Positions 11,724 to 22,127 of a stretch of DNA of 64,000 bases are shown here, piece by piece. The stretch is from positions 434,001-498,000 of the forward strand of contig CALSFV010000225.1 in NCBI GenBank assembly GCA_943737045.1, read 5' to 3'. The notes beneath the pieces were generated by a model. The model ran no database searches, had not been told where the DNA came from, and was given only the letters and a program-made list of their open reading frames with translations. Numbering within the stretch: position 1 is the first letter of the stretch; the number at the start of each line of letters is the position of its first letter. The DNA comes from Parapristionchus giblindavisi (Eukaryota > Nematoda > Chromadorea > Rhabditida > Diplogasteridae). The translations under genes were made by a program, and so were the position numbers.

Positions 11724-14245
11724 AAACTGACATTGAAAAATATGAAGTCAAAAAGAGGAGGAAATTTGAACACAATACCAAAATACGAAAGAAACTCAGT
11801 GAAAAATCACTTATTGATCCTTACTGCACATCTCATTCTTTGCACGTCTAACCGCTTTTTCACGGCTCTATATCCGGCCCCATTTATTGATTTGTTCTTA
11901 CTCGATTTCTTTTGTTTTTAAATGGTTTTTTTCCATGTCGCGTGCTTCAATTCAAGTCAGAAAAACATTTAAAACAAAAATAAATCAGTTATAATGGAAG
12001 TCGGGCTTAGAGAGTATTCGAAAATTAAACAATCCGAACAACACAAATTCTGCGCCTTTGCAGCCGTCGCCGCGCCATACTCTGACTCTGCCCACTTTCT
12101 CACGTGACATTTCATTTTCGCTTATTCTATCGATTTTTTATGGCGTTTTCTCGGTTAACGCTTGGAGTATTCTTTATATTGAATGGAAATTAGTGTTAAG
12201 GATGATGTGAAATTGAGAGAGTAAAGTATGCAAATCGAATAGAAACTCTAAACATAGCTTAAAAGTTGTAGTTTCAATACGCATAACAAGCTTCTAACAT
12301 ATAATGAATCAATATGAAATACTTCTTTCGGTTAGTTTGATGAATCTCTATCATTCTACCCGACCAGTCTTATTACTAAAGAACTCCAGGATCCCAATCT
12401 TTAAATCGTTCTAAATTTAATCACTAACTGACATTGAAAAATATGAAGTCAAAAAGAGGAGGAAATTTGAACACAATACCAAAATACGAAAGAAACTCAG
12501 TGAAAATCACTTATTGATCCTTACTGCACATCTCATTCTTTGCACGTCTAACCGCTTTTTCACGGCTCTATATCCGGCCCCATTTATTGATTTGTTCTTA
12601 CTCGATTTCTTTTGTTTTTAAATGGTTTTTTTCCATGTCGAGTGCTTCAGTTCAAGTCAGAAAAACATTTAAAACAAAAATAAATCAGTTATAATGGAAG
12701 TCGGGCTTAGAGAGTATTCGAAAAATTAAACAATCCGAACAACACAAATTCTGCGCCTTTGCAGCCGTCGCCGCGCCATACTCTGACTCTGCCCACTTTC
12801 TCACGTGACATTTCATTTTCGCTTATTCTATCGATTTTTTTTTGGCGTTTTCTCGATTAACGCTTGGAGTATTCTTTATATTGAATGAAAATTAGTGTTA
12901 AGAATGATGTGAAATTGAGAGAGTCAAGTATGCAAATCGAATAGAAACTCTCAATTTAGCTTAAAAGTTGTAGTTTCAATACGCATAGCAAGCTTCTAAC
13001 ATATAATGAATCAATATGAAATACGTCTTTCGGTTAGTTTGACGAATCTCTATCATTTTACCCGACCAGTCTTATTACTAAAGAACTCCAGGATCCCCAT
13101 CTTTAAATCGTTCTAAATTTAATCACTAACTGACATTGAAATATATGAAGTCAAAAAGAGGAGGAAATTTGAACACAATACCAAAATACGAAAGAAACTC
13201 AGTGAAAAATCACTTATTGATCCTTACTGCACATCTCATTCTTTGCAGGTCTAACCGCTTTTCACGGCTCTATATCCGGCCCCATTTATTGATTTGTTCT
13301 TACTCGATTTCTTTTGTTTTTAAATTTTTTTTTTCCATGTCGCGTGCTTCAATTCAAGTCAGAAAAACATTTAAAACAAAAATAAATCAGTTATAATGGA
13401 AGTCGGGCTTAGAGAGTATTCGAAAAATTAAACAATCCGAACAACACAAATTCTGCGCCTTTGCAGCCGTCGCCGCGCCATACTCTGACTCTGCCCACTT
13501 TCTCACGTGACATTTCATTTTCGCTTATTCTATCGATTTTTTATGGCGTTTTCTCGGTTAACGCTTGGAGTATTCTTTATATTGAATGGAAATTAGTGTT
13601 AAGGATGATGTGAAATTGAGAGAGTAAAGTATGCAAATCGAATAGAAACTCTAAACATAGCTTAAAAGTTGTAGTTTCAATACGCATAGCAAGCTTCTAA
13701 CATATAATGAATCAATATGAAATACTTCTTTCGGTTAGTTTGATGAATCTCTATCATTCTACCCGACCAGTCTTATTACTAAAGAACTCCAGGATCCCAA
13801 TCTTTAAATCGTTCTAAATTTAATCACTAACTGACATTGAAAAATATGAAGTCAAAAAGAGGAGGAAATTTGAACACAATACCAAAATACGAAAGAAACT
13901 CAGTGAAAAATCACTTATTGAACCTTACTGCACATCTCATTCTTTGCACGTCTAACCGCTTTTTCACGGCTCTATATCCGGCCCCATTTATTGATTTGTT
14001 CTTACTCGATTTCTTTTGTTTTTAAATGGTTTTTTTCCATGTCGCGTGCTTCAATTCAAGTCAGAAAAACATTTAAAACAAAAATAAATCAGTTATAATG
14101 GAAGTCGGGCTTAGAGAGTATTCGAAAAATTAAACAATCCGAACAACACAAATTCTGCGCCTTTGCAGCCGTCGCCGCGCCATACTCTGACTCCGCCTAC
14201 TTTCTCACGTGACATTTCATTTTCGCTTATTCTATCGATTTTTTG
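11724..14245. repeat. Satellite block 2, about 3.6 monomers of 702 bp
   Basis: Same monomer and phase as block 1, with landmarks near 11744, 12446, 13147 and 13848. It begins inside a monomer after the hairpin and ends abruptly at 14245 within TCTATCGATTTTTTGGCG. One unit (12740-13330) carries more substitutions than its neighbours. Blocks 1 and 2 are separated by foldback R, MITE-Q and minisatellite P. Confidence 0.92.
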
Positions 14246-15361
14246 GCGAAAAAAATCACCCGGAAGTTTTTAAAATCTCTCTCTCTCTTTCTTCTTCTTT
14301 CTTCTCTCTTCTCCTCTCTCCTCTCTCTCCCTTTTCCTTATCCCTTCTCCCATATATATTAAATAAAAAATATAATTAAAATATATTTAATATATAGCAT
14401 AATAATAAGTCTTACCCTTTCATAACAAACACTGGTTCCTGGGCAGGTCATGTTGTCACAGAACCGGGGAGACATCCAGCAATTGTCACCCTGAATCGTT
14501 TCCACTGGTTAATTTAAAAACATTTTAACGGTAAAGTTTAGGGAACTTCGTCGTTTCTGGCGACTCCCCCCCCCCCTTATTTCGATCGAAAAGACCTACC
14601 CCATTTAGATCTTTTCCATCGAATGGAGCGGTCGTCTTCACTGGGAGGATGATGTCCACGGGGGGGGCATCATATTATTCGCCTGATAATACTGTTGTGA
14701 TCATAAATTACCTTTATTTGTCAGGCACGACAATCAAACGAAAAAAAGAAACTGTAAAATGGGGTGTTGAAAAGTAGCGAAAAGAAGAGAAAGAGTGTAA
14801 AACGAGGAGAGTTTTACCCACTTTTCTTTTCTTTTCGCGACTTTTGAACAGAAATAAGGTCGTAAAAGGTAACTGTGAAATAACATGTAATCATATACAA
14901 GATAATCGGAAAGAGAAAACGGAGAAAGGGATGAAGAGGATTCCCGTATGCATTATATGTACTTGTTAAGATGAAGACGAAACAACAATGGGGGAATTAA
15001 ACCAGGTACACGGTAGTTAAACCAGATATACGGTAGTTGATCTACCAAAGAAAAAAACCCTGTCATATTGACTATTCTTGGATAGCCCTGACTGTGCCGG
15101 AGAAAATAGCCTTTCGATTTTTTGTCTAAGATCAATTTCGACGAAGATAGACGTCGTTGACTGTCGGAATGTGTGGAAAAGTCTTGACTTTCACCCGCAA
15201 TAGCTCGCTTTATAGCGAAAATAGCAAATATATCACAAAGACATAAATTGTAGAGATGTAGAGATTTTTTTGTCCCATTAAAGGTGGTGTCCGAGTAATA
15301 TTTTCGTGAACAAACTGTGAAGACAGAAAGATAGCAAAAGTTATTCTGCATACCTTACATA
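14246..15361. other. CT-rich tract, poly-C runs and a partial MITE-T copy
   Basis: 14276-14345 is a (CT)n/(CTTCTT)n tract. From about 14539 to 14675 the sequence resembles the MITE-T copy at 36453-36695: GAACTTC, TTTCTGGCGACTCCCCC, TTCGATCGAAAAGA, and CGAATGGAGCGGTCGTC then CTGGGAGGA. That copy lacks a clear right end. The remaining stretch shows no supported gene. Confidence 0.5.
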
Positions 15362-16878
15362 AGAGCGGTATCACGAGAGACTGCGGGAGGCTCGGAACAA
15401 TTTTCGAAAAAGTATTTTTGATTTCTATGAAACTTTTATATGTGAGTACCCAGGGGACAAGAAAATTATTGATCCCGGTCCCATTTCTCAAAGCCGGCTT
15501 TTAGGTATTTGACGGTTCTAAAATTCGAAAAATCATAACTTCTTTCAAAATTAGTCTGGAAAGCTGTTCGGCAACTCAAAAAATGCAGAAAAATATGACG
15601 AAAAACTTTTCTTTTGCATGTGTAATGCGCAAAACAAAAAGAAAAAAGTTGTGATTAAAAAACCTTTTTTAAAATCACAAAAATAATTTTTTCGTATCTT
15701 AGATGCCAGAAGGCGCAGAATTTCTATGCAGATTATTAAAGATCAGAGCAAGATTAGTTAATAAAAAAAATTAAAAAAATAAAAAAGGTATGATGTTTTT
15801 TCACAAAATCAACCTGAAGACGACCCGAAAATATTTTTGTTTTCAAACCCCCCATGTTTGTACTCATATTGAAGAACTCGTCGAGTAGAACAACTTTCAT
15901 GTTGAACGTTTTGTCTGTAACTCATGTACAAGAGAAATACATGCGTTTATTCTCGACCACTTTATTCTCACAGTTTTTCAGACAATTTAAAGTAAATCGA
16001 AAGTAAAAGATTTTTTGTGCGCAAAGTGATTACGCCTATATTGTAGAACTCAAAAATCCATACTTAATTTGTTGGTTCACGAAAAAAAATTAATGGCCCA
16101 TATTCGGGAAAACATGGCCTCTAAAGTGGTCATGAAAAAAAAAAGTTGTCGAAACCTTGCCATGTTTATACTCATTTTAAAGAACTCGTCGAGTACATCA
16201 TTTGTCATGTTGGTCATATTCTATGAAAGTCGTTTGTTCTCAAGATACAAGCGACACAACAAATTTGGATTCAATAAATCTAAATTCATGTATTTCTCTT
16301 GTACATGAGTTACAGACAAAACGTTCAACATGAAAGTTGTTCTAATCGACGAGTTCTTCAATATGAGTACAAACATGAGGGGGTTTGAAAACAAAAATAT
16401 TTTCGGGTTGTCTTCAGGTTGATTTTGTGAAAAAACACCATATCTTTTTTATTTTTTTATTTTTTTTATTAACTAATCTTGCTCTGATCTTTAATAATCT
16501 GCATAGAAATTCTGCGCCTTCTGGCATCTAAGATACGAAAAAATTATTTTTGTGATTTCAAAAAAGGTTTTTTAATCACAACTTTTTTATATTTGTTTTG
16601 CGCATTACACATGCAAAAGAAAAGTTTTTCGCCATATTTTTCTGCATTTTTTGAGTTGCCGAACAGCTTTCCAGACTAATTTTGAAAGAAGTTATGATTT
16701 TTTGAATTTTAGAACCGTCAAATACCTAAAAGCCGGCTTTGAGACCTGGGACCGGGATCAATAATTTTCTTGTCCCCTGGGTACTCACATATAAAAGTTT
16801 CATAGAAATCAAAAATACTTTTTCGAAAATTGTTCCGAAAATATTGGATTTCATGCAATCTCTCGTGATATCGCTCAT
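15362..16878. mobile_element. Foldback F, full copy
   Basis: Left arm 15362-15980 and right arm about 16290-16878 are inverted copies. Checkpoints: TATCACGAGAGA (left) with TCTCTCGTGATA (right); CCCAGGGGACAAGAAAATTA with its complement at 16766-16785; AAGCTGTTCGGCAACTCAAA with its complement near 16650. The loop (about 15980-16290) is unique and AT-rich. Open frames in the arms mirror each other and are artefacts of the palindrome. A second, partial copy lies around 36020-37250. Confidence 0.85.
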
Positions 16879-16979
16879 AAATTAGTTTATGCTAATTTAG
16901 CTTATTGATCGCTAGAATCATGAATGCTTGATGTACAGGCAAAGGCGCGAAATTTTGAAAATAGGAAAGTTCAGCAATA

Positions 16980-17045
16980 GGTTTCGAACCCGCGACGTTA
17001 CGCTTACTAGTGAACACTTTTACCACTGCGCTACGGGATTGTTGA
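16980..17045 (-). repeat. tRNA-like module (A box and B box), SINE-type
   Basis: Read on the minus strand: CCCGTAGCGCAGTGGTAAAA (A box), then 30-odd bases later GCGGGTTCGAAACC (B box). The spacing fits a tRNA-derived internal pol III promoter. The ends do not form a 7-bp acceptor stem, so I do not call a functional tRNA. A decayed relative sits at 42446-42535 with the same flanking words (TTATTGATCGCTAGAA, GCAATAGGTTTCGAAC). Confidence 0.6.
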
Positions 17046-17078
17046 ATGGTCGTGATAATTTCTTGCATATCACTTGCC

Positions 17079-17229
17079 GGCACTACGTCGGATGATAACC
17101 GATGAATAATAACCGACTGGATGATAACCATTTGCATACTTTGTCTATTCATTAGCGCTTGTCTCTCATATGCAAATGGTTATCATCCAGTCGGTTATTA
17201 TTCATCGGTTATCATCCAACGTAGTGCCT
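17079..17229. mobile_element. Small foldback E, about 150 bp
   Basis: GGCACTACGTCGGATGATAA at the left pairs with TTATCATCCAACGTAGTGCC at the right, and GACTGGATGATAACCATTTG pairs with CAAATGGTTATCATCCAGTC, leaving a loop of about 40 bp (ATTAGCGCTTGTCTCTCA). A diverged relative (GGATGAGAACCGATGAATGA) begins at 27924, just after exon 5 of the ZYG-11-like gene. Confidence 0.8.
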
Positions 17230-17499
17230 ACTTGCCTCTTGCATAATATTTACGTTATATATTTGCATTGACATTCGAGGGCCTCCATCTTTAACTAACA
17301 TCGGAAGTCTATAACTAGGCGGATTCATGTTTCATGTTGAGGGGAAAATATGACTCGTTGCTATCTTTGTTAATGTATAACTAGCTGATATCGTACACCA
17401 CAAGGTTGCTTCATCAAGTACAAAACGTTCGAGTGCAATATATTTAATTGATCTTACTCCCAAAAGATGACAACATTTAAAGCAACAACGAATTTATTG

Positions 17500-17673
17500 A
17501 CACTGGCACCTCGGCATTTTAAGAGTGATGAAATCATTTCATCATCGTAGGTAATAATCAATAACATAAAAATTTTCCCCAAATGGTTACACTATTTAAT
17601 AAAACAAACCGGGGCCGATCGGTCAAGTACGAAGAAAGTTATTTTGTTATTTCTTTTGCATGGTACTGTATAC
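17500..17673. mobile_element. Right end of a TC-L element (fragment)
   Basis: CACCTCGGCATTTTAAGAG, the ATGAAATCATTTCATCATCG segment and the final ATGGTACTGTATA match 38785-38971, the right half of the complete TC-L element. The left part is missing, and MITE-Y starts directly at its terminal TA. Confidence 0.7.
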
Positions 17674-18096
17674 AGGGGTACCCGGGTGGTATTCTTTCGT
17701 AAATTTCATTTTTTTCGGCATTCCAAAAAATATTTCGCGCACACGTTGAGAGATAGAGCGACCTGCCGAAAATGAGAGAGGCGGAACGGATATTCGGTAT
17801 TCGGCAAAATGATTCAGACATCGTAAGTGAAAAATTTGGCGCACTTTTTCGAAAGTCTAAGTATTTGAATGAGAAACAATATTACTAGGTGCTAGGAAGA
17901 CTAACGATAGAGAGTGAAATGAAACAAAATTGTCTAGTGGTTAATTGATAAGTTGTCATGCGGATGGCCGGCGGTGCATTCCCCTCCCAAGGTTGTGTCT
18001 TTTGCGAGATTCGGGTGTTCATTTTCGGCAATCAGCAAAATATTTCGGCTAGCCGAAAATTTCGGCACTGCCGAAATTGACGAAAGAATACCACCC
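17674..18096. mobile_element. MITE-Y with CAGGGGT-type termini
   Basis: The left end CAGGGGTACCCGGGTGGTAT then TCTTTCG pairs with GAAAGAATACCACCCCTG at the right. The interior is rich in CGGCA/TGCCGAA words. Termini beginning CAGGGGT are compatible with hAT-type MITEs, but I see no 8-bp target duplication, so the assignment is tentative. Confidence 0.65.
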
Positions 18097-18265
18097 CTGA
18101 TCATGCACGGCCGAAGCCGATAAAACTAGAAAGTTTCTAGATCACACGCTTCAGATCACTATTTAATTTTAGTTAAGAATTTTTAATATTTTTTTCACTA
18201 ATGTTTATGATGTCGAAGGCATCAGATATGTTAAATGCCCTCAACTTGACTTGCTTGGCAGATTT

Positions 18266-18267
<2 letters not shown>

Positions 18268-18330
<63 letters not shown>
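18268..18330. repeat. (TA)n(GA)n microsatellite
   Basis: An uninterrupted TA run passes directly into an AGAG run and a GA-rich tail. The complementary (CT)n tract lies at 18474-18545, so the two could pair. Confidence 0.95.
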
Positions 18331-18332
<2 letters not shown>

Positions 18333-18473
18333 TGGGGAAGAAAGAGAGAGCGCTAGAGTGAGAGGGAAGGAGCGAGCCAGGTCAGCAGGTAGTCTCTCTG
18401 CCAATGTTATGGATGGTAAGAGGGACTAAATATATGACCTACTACCAGGATATTTCTATGACCCTGTGCAAGC

Positions 18474-18474
18474 T

Positions 18475-18532
<58 letters not shown>

Positions 18533-18560
18533 TCTCTCTCACACACACTCACACACGAGT
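18474..18560. repeat. (CT)n then (CA)-rich microsatellite
   Basis: CTCTCT runs with single T insertions, followed by CACACACACTCACACAC. Together with 18268-18330 it flanks a 140-bp stretch containing no gene. Confidence 0.95.
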
Positions 18561-18969
18561 AGCGCCAAACACAATAAAGCTCATTATTATTTAACTTATA
18601 CTATTGTCCACCATTACATTTCTTGAATACAACCTTTACCTTACCTTGTAATATAAACTTAATCTTTTCTATCGTACCAATTTATTTTCCCCTACTCGAT
18701 ATCGCAAAGTCGGCCTAAGCAGTTTAAAAAAAATTAAAGCTCTGTGCTCTGTGTTGGCAAATCTGCATGTGCAGTACAGCGGAATCGTCCTTTTAAAATG
18801 CCCCCCCCCCCCCTTCTCTCCGGGTGATCGGTGCACCCATTTGACCCCTCGATTTTTTGCTTTGTGAATAATTAATGATTGTCAGCCAAATTCTTTGCGT
18901 TGCTTTATTTTAGAGTGTTGGGAAAAGTCGCATTTATAAATCTCCCTCTTGTAAAGCCAATGAGTTCTA

Positions 18970-19100
18970 CTCTGTGTGTGAACATGTCCGGGTAGCGCAG
19001 TGGGTAGGGGGCTTGGCTAGTATGCGGTGGGTGGGTGGTTCGGCTCCATTCTTGTGCTTTCCCCTGTTAATCACGATGATCTGGAGAGATCATACGAACC
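18970..19100 (+). repeat. tRNA-like SINE module V, copy 1
   Basis: CTGTGTGTGAACATGTCCGG leads into GGTAGCGCAGTGGGTAGG (A box) and GGTGGTTCGGCTCC (decayed B box). The same leader and A box occur at 34127-34200. No acceptor stem is visible. I read it as a tRNA-derived SINE head rather than a tRNA gene. Confidence 0.55.
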
Positions 19101-19637
19101 AGTGATCCTTGTTTTCATCTTTTTCATTTTTGCTGACTTTTCTTTTGTTTATGAAACTGAGTGGGTTACTTTAGTAAAACACTCCAGCAATCACGAGAGA
19201 AAAGGGTTTAAAAAAGAGAGAAAAAAGTCCAAAAGACAAGAAACTGGAAGTATACTTCGAGTTTTCAATAGGATTCTATTAGAACATTACAACAATAACT
19301 CTATCGTGTTTTAGCGAAGTGTTGCAGCTGCAAAAGGTTTACGCTCCTAGAGAGAATCGAAATGACGTGGTCGAGATGCGTCTTCGCGCTTGCTCTCTAC
19401 CCCCCTTTGTACATTGAAAGTATAAAGGTTTATACATATGTAATCGGTGCGGAAATAGTGATACAATGAATGTATATATATGTATAAATTTTTTCTGTGT
19501 GAAGATAGGAACGCATACTGTGAGCGAGTTCCTCAAATTTTTTTCGCTCGTCTTTTGCCAAAAAATAGTAGAAATTCAAATTTTCAATATTTTTTCTCGG
19601 ATTAATTAATTAATTCTTTATCCTATCAGCACATTAA
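19101..19637. other. No gene recognised
   Basis: Open frames of up to 95 codons occur but show no domain, no codon signature and no plausible splice pattern. TATA-rich tracts lie near 19435-19490. Nothing else could be supported. Confidence 0.4.
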
Positions 19638-19750
19638 AGCGACACCCCAAGGTAATTTGAAACTCTCCGCTCTGGTAACATTCTTTCGCTTTCTTTGTCT
19701 TCGAGAGAGTATTGCCAATGCGGAGAGTCAAATTAGCTTGGGGTATGCCT
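19638..19750. mobile_element. TTAA-D MITE, copy 1 (113 bp, TTAA duplication)
   Basis: The element runs from AGCGACACCCCAAGGTAATT to AGCTTGGGGTATGCCT and is flanked on both sides by TTAA (19634-19637, 19751-19754). Its inner arms, CTCTCCGC...GCGGAGAG, make a hairpin. Two further copies of the same 113-bp length lie at 28905-29017 and 46285-46397. TTAA target duplication suggests piggyBac-type mobilisation, but no transposase is seen. Confidence 0.88.
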
Positions 19751-19754
19751 TTAA

Positions 19755-20655
19755 ATGCAGAGGGGGGCAAAACTGGGGGAATCTTCTTATGCACAAGATT
19801 TATCCTTTCGTCTCTGAGAGAATTCATCTCCATTCAAGAAAACGTCAGAATATGATTGATTAGAATAGTCAAATACGACAACTTTATGTTGCTCGTCCAA
19901 TCGGTATGCTTGACATGACGGAAACTTTCCAAAATCTACTAGGATGGGACTCAATTGTTGGTCCTCTTCTCTTGATGGAATAGGCGAGTGTAGTCGAGAG
20001 TGGAGCGATAATAGTCCAACCGACCGAACCGCAGAGAGAAAAGGCAGATTAGATTAGACAGTTTTTTTCTCGGATTAGATAGTTTATAAAATTCCAAACC
20101 CTCCGTGATAAGTCCGGTCAAATCTGAAGTAAAACGACATAAGGAATTTTAACGGCTGATAATCATTATTCTCAGCGCAAAAATCGAGGGTCGAAATAAT
20201 CATCCGGGGCGCTCATTTTAACAGGGAGATTCTGTTGTACTATATTATGTCAAACTTATCACTCAATATATTAATGTATGCAAAATTTAACATATGTTGA
20301 AGTTGTCTAAAACATTTTTCTCTCAATTTTTTTATCTCCCGCACCATTTCGTGTGTCTGGAATAACGGGATCCATCTTTACCTTTACCTATGTACATGAA
20401 TATATCATGATATAATAATTATTATTATTAATTAGTTCTCCATTTACTTCTACATACATATATTTGCTATCGCATCTGTCACGGGTGCATCAAATAAGTA
20501 AATAAATAAATAAGTGGTTCTTAATTAAGAATCTCTTCGCACATTCGCTATGTAAAAGTAAGCAATATCTCTTTATAGTCTTTTTCATGTTGTTTTCACT
20601 TTTTTGCTTTTTAAATGTCATATAGGGTACATCAGAATTCCCTCGTTTACATGGG
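19755..20655. other. Mostly unassigned; SINE tail scrap near 20355-20395
   Basis: AATAACGGGATCCATCTTTA then CCTTTACC resembles the 3' tail of the SINE at 36120-36416 (AATAACGGGTTGTACC then TTTACC repeats). The rest shows no coding exon or TIR. Confidence 0.45.
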
Positions 20656-21051
20656 CACGGCGGCTTAATTATAGTAACTAAGTGCGACTCTGAATTTCTC
20701 AAACCTATTGCAAATGGCTCAAATGTACTCTCACCACGAAAAGTTTTGAATGATATACGGTAGGTTTTGGCACATAGAAGCGACCGCAATGCGCCTAATA
20801 TCGCGTTGCGGCTGCTGGCAGTATGAGCGCGTCTGACAAGAGCCATTACCGAGCGTTTCAAGATGGGAAACATGCTGAGATGGCTTAGTGGCTAGAACTG
20901 GTGTAGCAAAGAACTGTGTAGAACTGTGTGTAGAACTGTGTGTAGTTGTGTGTTGTGTGTAGCTGTTGTGTAGCATCTGGCAGTTTTGCCGGTTTTTTAA
21001 GGTCTCCAAGCCACGTAAAATGTAGGTATTTCAATCAAATGAACCGCCGCG
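20656..21051 (+). mobile_element. Element S, copy 1, tRNA-like module with expanded GT-rich repeat
   Basis: The ends CACGGCGGCTTAAT and ATGAACCGCCGCG form an imperfect terminal inverted repeat, and TATAGTAACTAAG and CCAAGCCACGTAAAATGTAG match copy 2 (59350-59660). The A-box part GAGATGGCTTAGTGGCTAGA is kept, but where copy 2 has the B box this copy has a run of TGTGTAGAACTG/TTGTGTG repeats. The pol III module is therefore broken here. Confidence 0.65.
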
Positions 21052-21925
21052 ACGTGATCCCTGGGCGCCCCTCTGTCCTCTTGATTTGTGAATAATGAAT
21101 ATCATTTCATCAAATTGTTACCGTTGTTTTTCTCCAATTTTGTCTCGGAAATATTTGAATTTCCTAAATTACGTAGCCTGAAAAATATTGAAATTATTAA
21201 TTTTTGGCGAATAACGTGCGAAAAAATTGAAGAACTCGGACACGCTGGGCAATTCTACCTCAAAGTGAAAAAAGCAATTAACGCCAACAGCCATAACTAG
21301 AAAGTCGACAATACATATTTGCTGTTTATCCTTTCACTCCATCAATCCCTTTTACACGCCGTAACACAGCGATTCTTCAACATATTGAGAACGCTCATTG
21401 AAAACTGGGCAAAATTCCAGAAAAATACGGTAAAGTGCGCTAAAAAATTTACCAAGAAGTGTAAGTAAAAACATTTTCAAGGATATTTTTGGTTAAATCT
21501 TAACGAGTAACGAATTAACGAATATTTTCATACATAGTAATTAATAATTCGTAATAATTAATAATTCGTAGTAATAACTGCATAGTAATTCGTTGAATCA
21601 TTCCAATTTATGCTCGATCCCACCATTATCTTATGTTGCCACAGTTGCGCAATGTGTTTCTACACATCAGGAAAAGTGCGCACTGAAAACGTGGCACAAT
21701 GCCATGAACATTACGGTATTAGTACACCATGATGTGCCTCTACCGTCTGTGCTCACTATCTTTTGCCTACTCTCTCTCTCTTTTTCGTTCTACCTTTTTT
21801 TCCTGCCACGACCGCTTTCGAAAAGTCTTTCAAACCACAATGAGCCATTTCGCTCGTAGTCTTTTTCTCGAGTCAAGCAAAAGACTACGTGCGGAAGGAG
21901 TTCAACTAATATTTTTTAACTATTA
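21052..21925. promoter_or_regulatory. Upstream region of the ZYG-11-like gene
   Basis: AT-rich DNA with a short direct repeat (ATTAATAATTCGTA twice near 21545-21570) and a hairpin (CGTAGTCTTTTT...AAAAGACTACG, about 21853-21888) roughly 50 bp before the coding start. No TATA box or transcription-factor site can be assigned by eye. The coordinates simply cover the space between element S and the splice acceptor. Confidence 0.35.
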
Positions 21926-21932
21926 ATTTCAG
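21926..21932 (+). promoter_or_regulatory. Probable spliced-leader (trans-splice) acceptor
   Basis: An ATTTCAG motif lies directly before the initiator ATG. In nematodes a TTTCAG this close to the first codon, with no identifiable upstream exon, usually marks SL trans-splicing. A non-coding upstream exon with ordinary cis-splicing is the alternative. Confidence 0.6.
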
Positions 21933-22127
21933 ATGTCTATCCACAAGAGCCTGGAGGAGATAGCAATAGATCGGTTGGCTGATCTTATTATAGCCAAACG
22001 AATGCCAACATTTGACTCACCGCTACCGATTTCCATTTCAAATGCTGTAATTCGATCATTGAATTGGAGATGTCGTCTAAACTCTTCCCTATCATTACTT
22101 GATACAAAGAGATTTACTATTACCGAG
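21933..22127 (+). CDS. ZYG-11-like exon 1 (residues 1-65)
   Basis: Starts MSIHKSLEEIAIDRLADLI, with the ATG directly after TTTCAG; ends in phase 0 at ACCGAG|GTACAT. Contains the PLPISISNAVI stretch that corresponds to the family's LP.ei...L segment. Confidence 0.85.

Noticed and set aside
1899..14025. Repeated 62-codon open frame in each satellite monomer
   Set aside because: It follows from monomer identity, starts at non-ATG or weak ATG, is broken in several units by single-base indels, and has no domain or context for translation.
14953..15491. Overlapping minus-strand ORFs of 93 and 132 codons
   Set aside because: They extend into the arm of foldback F, have no recognisable domain, and the two frames overlap each other.
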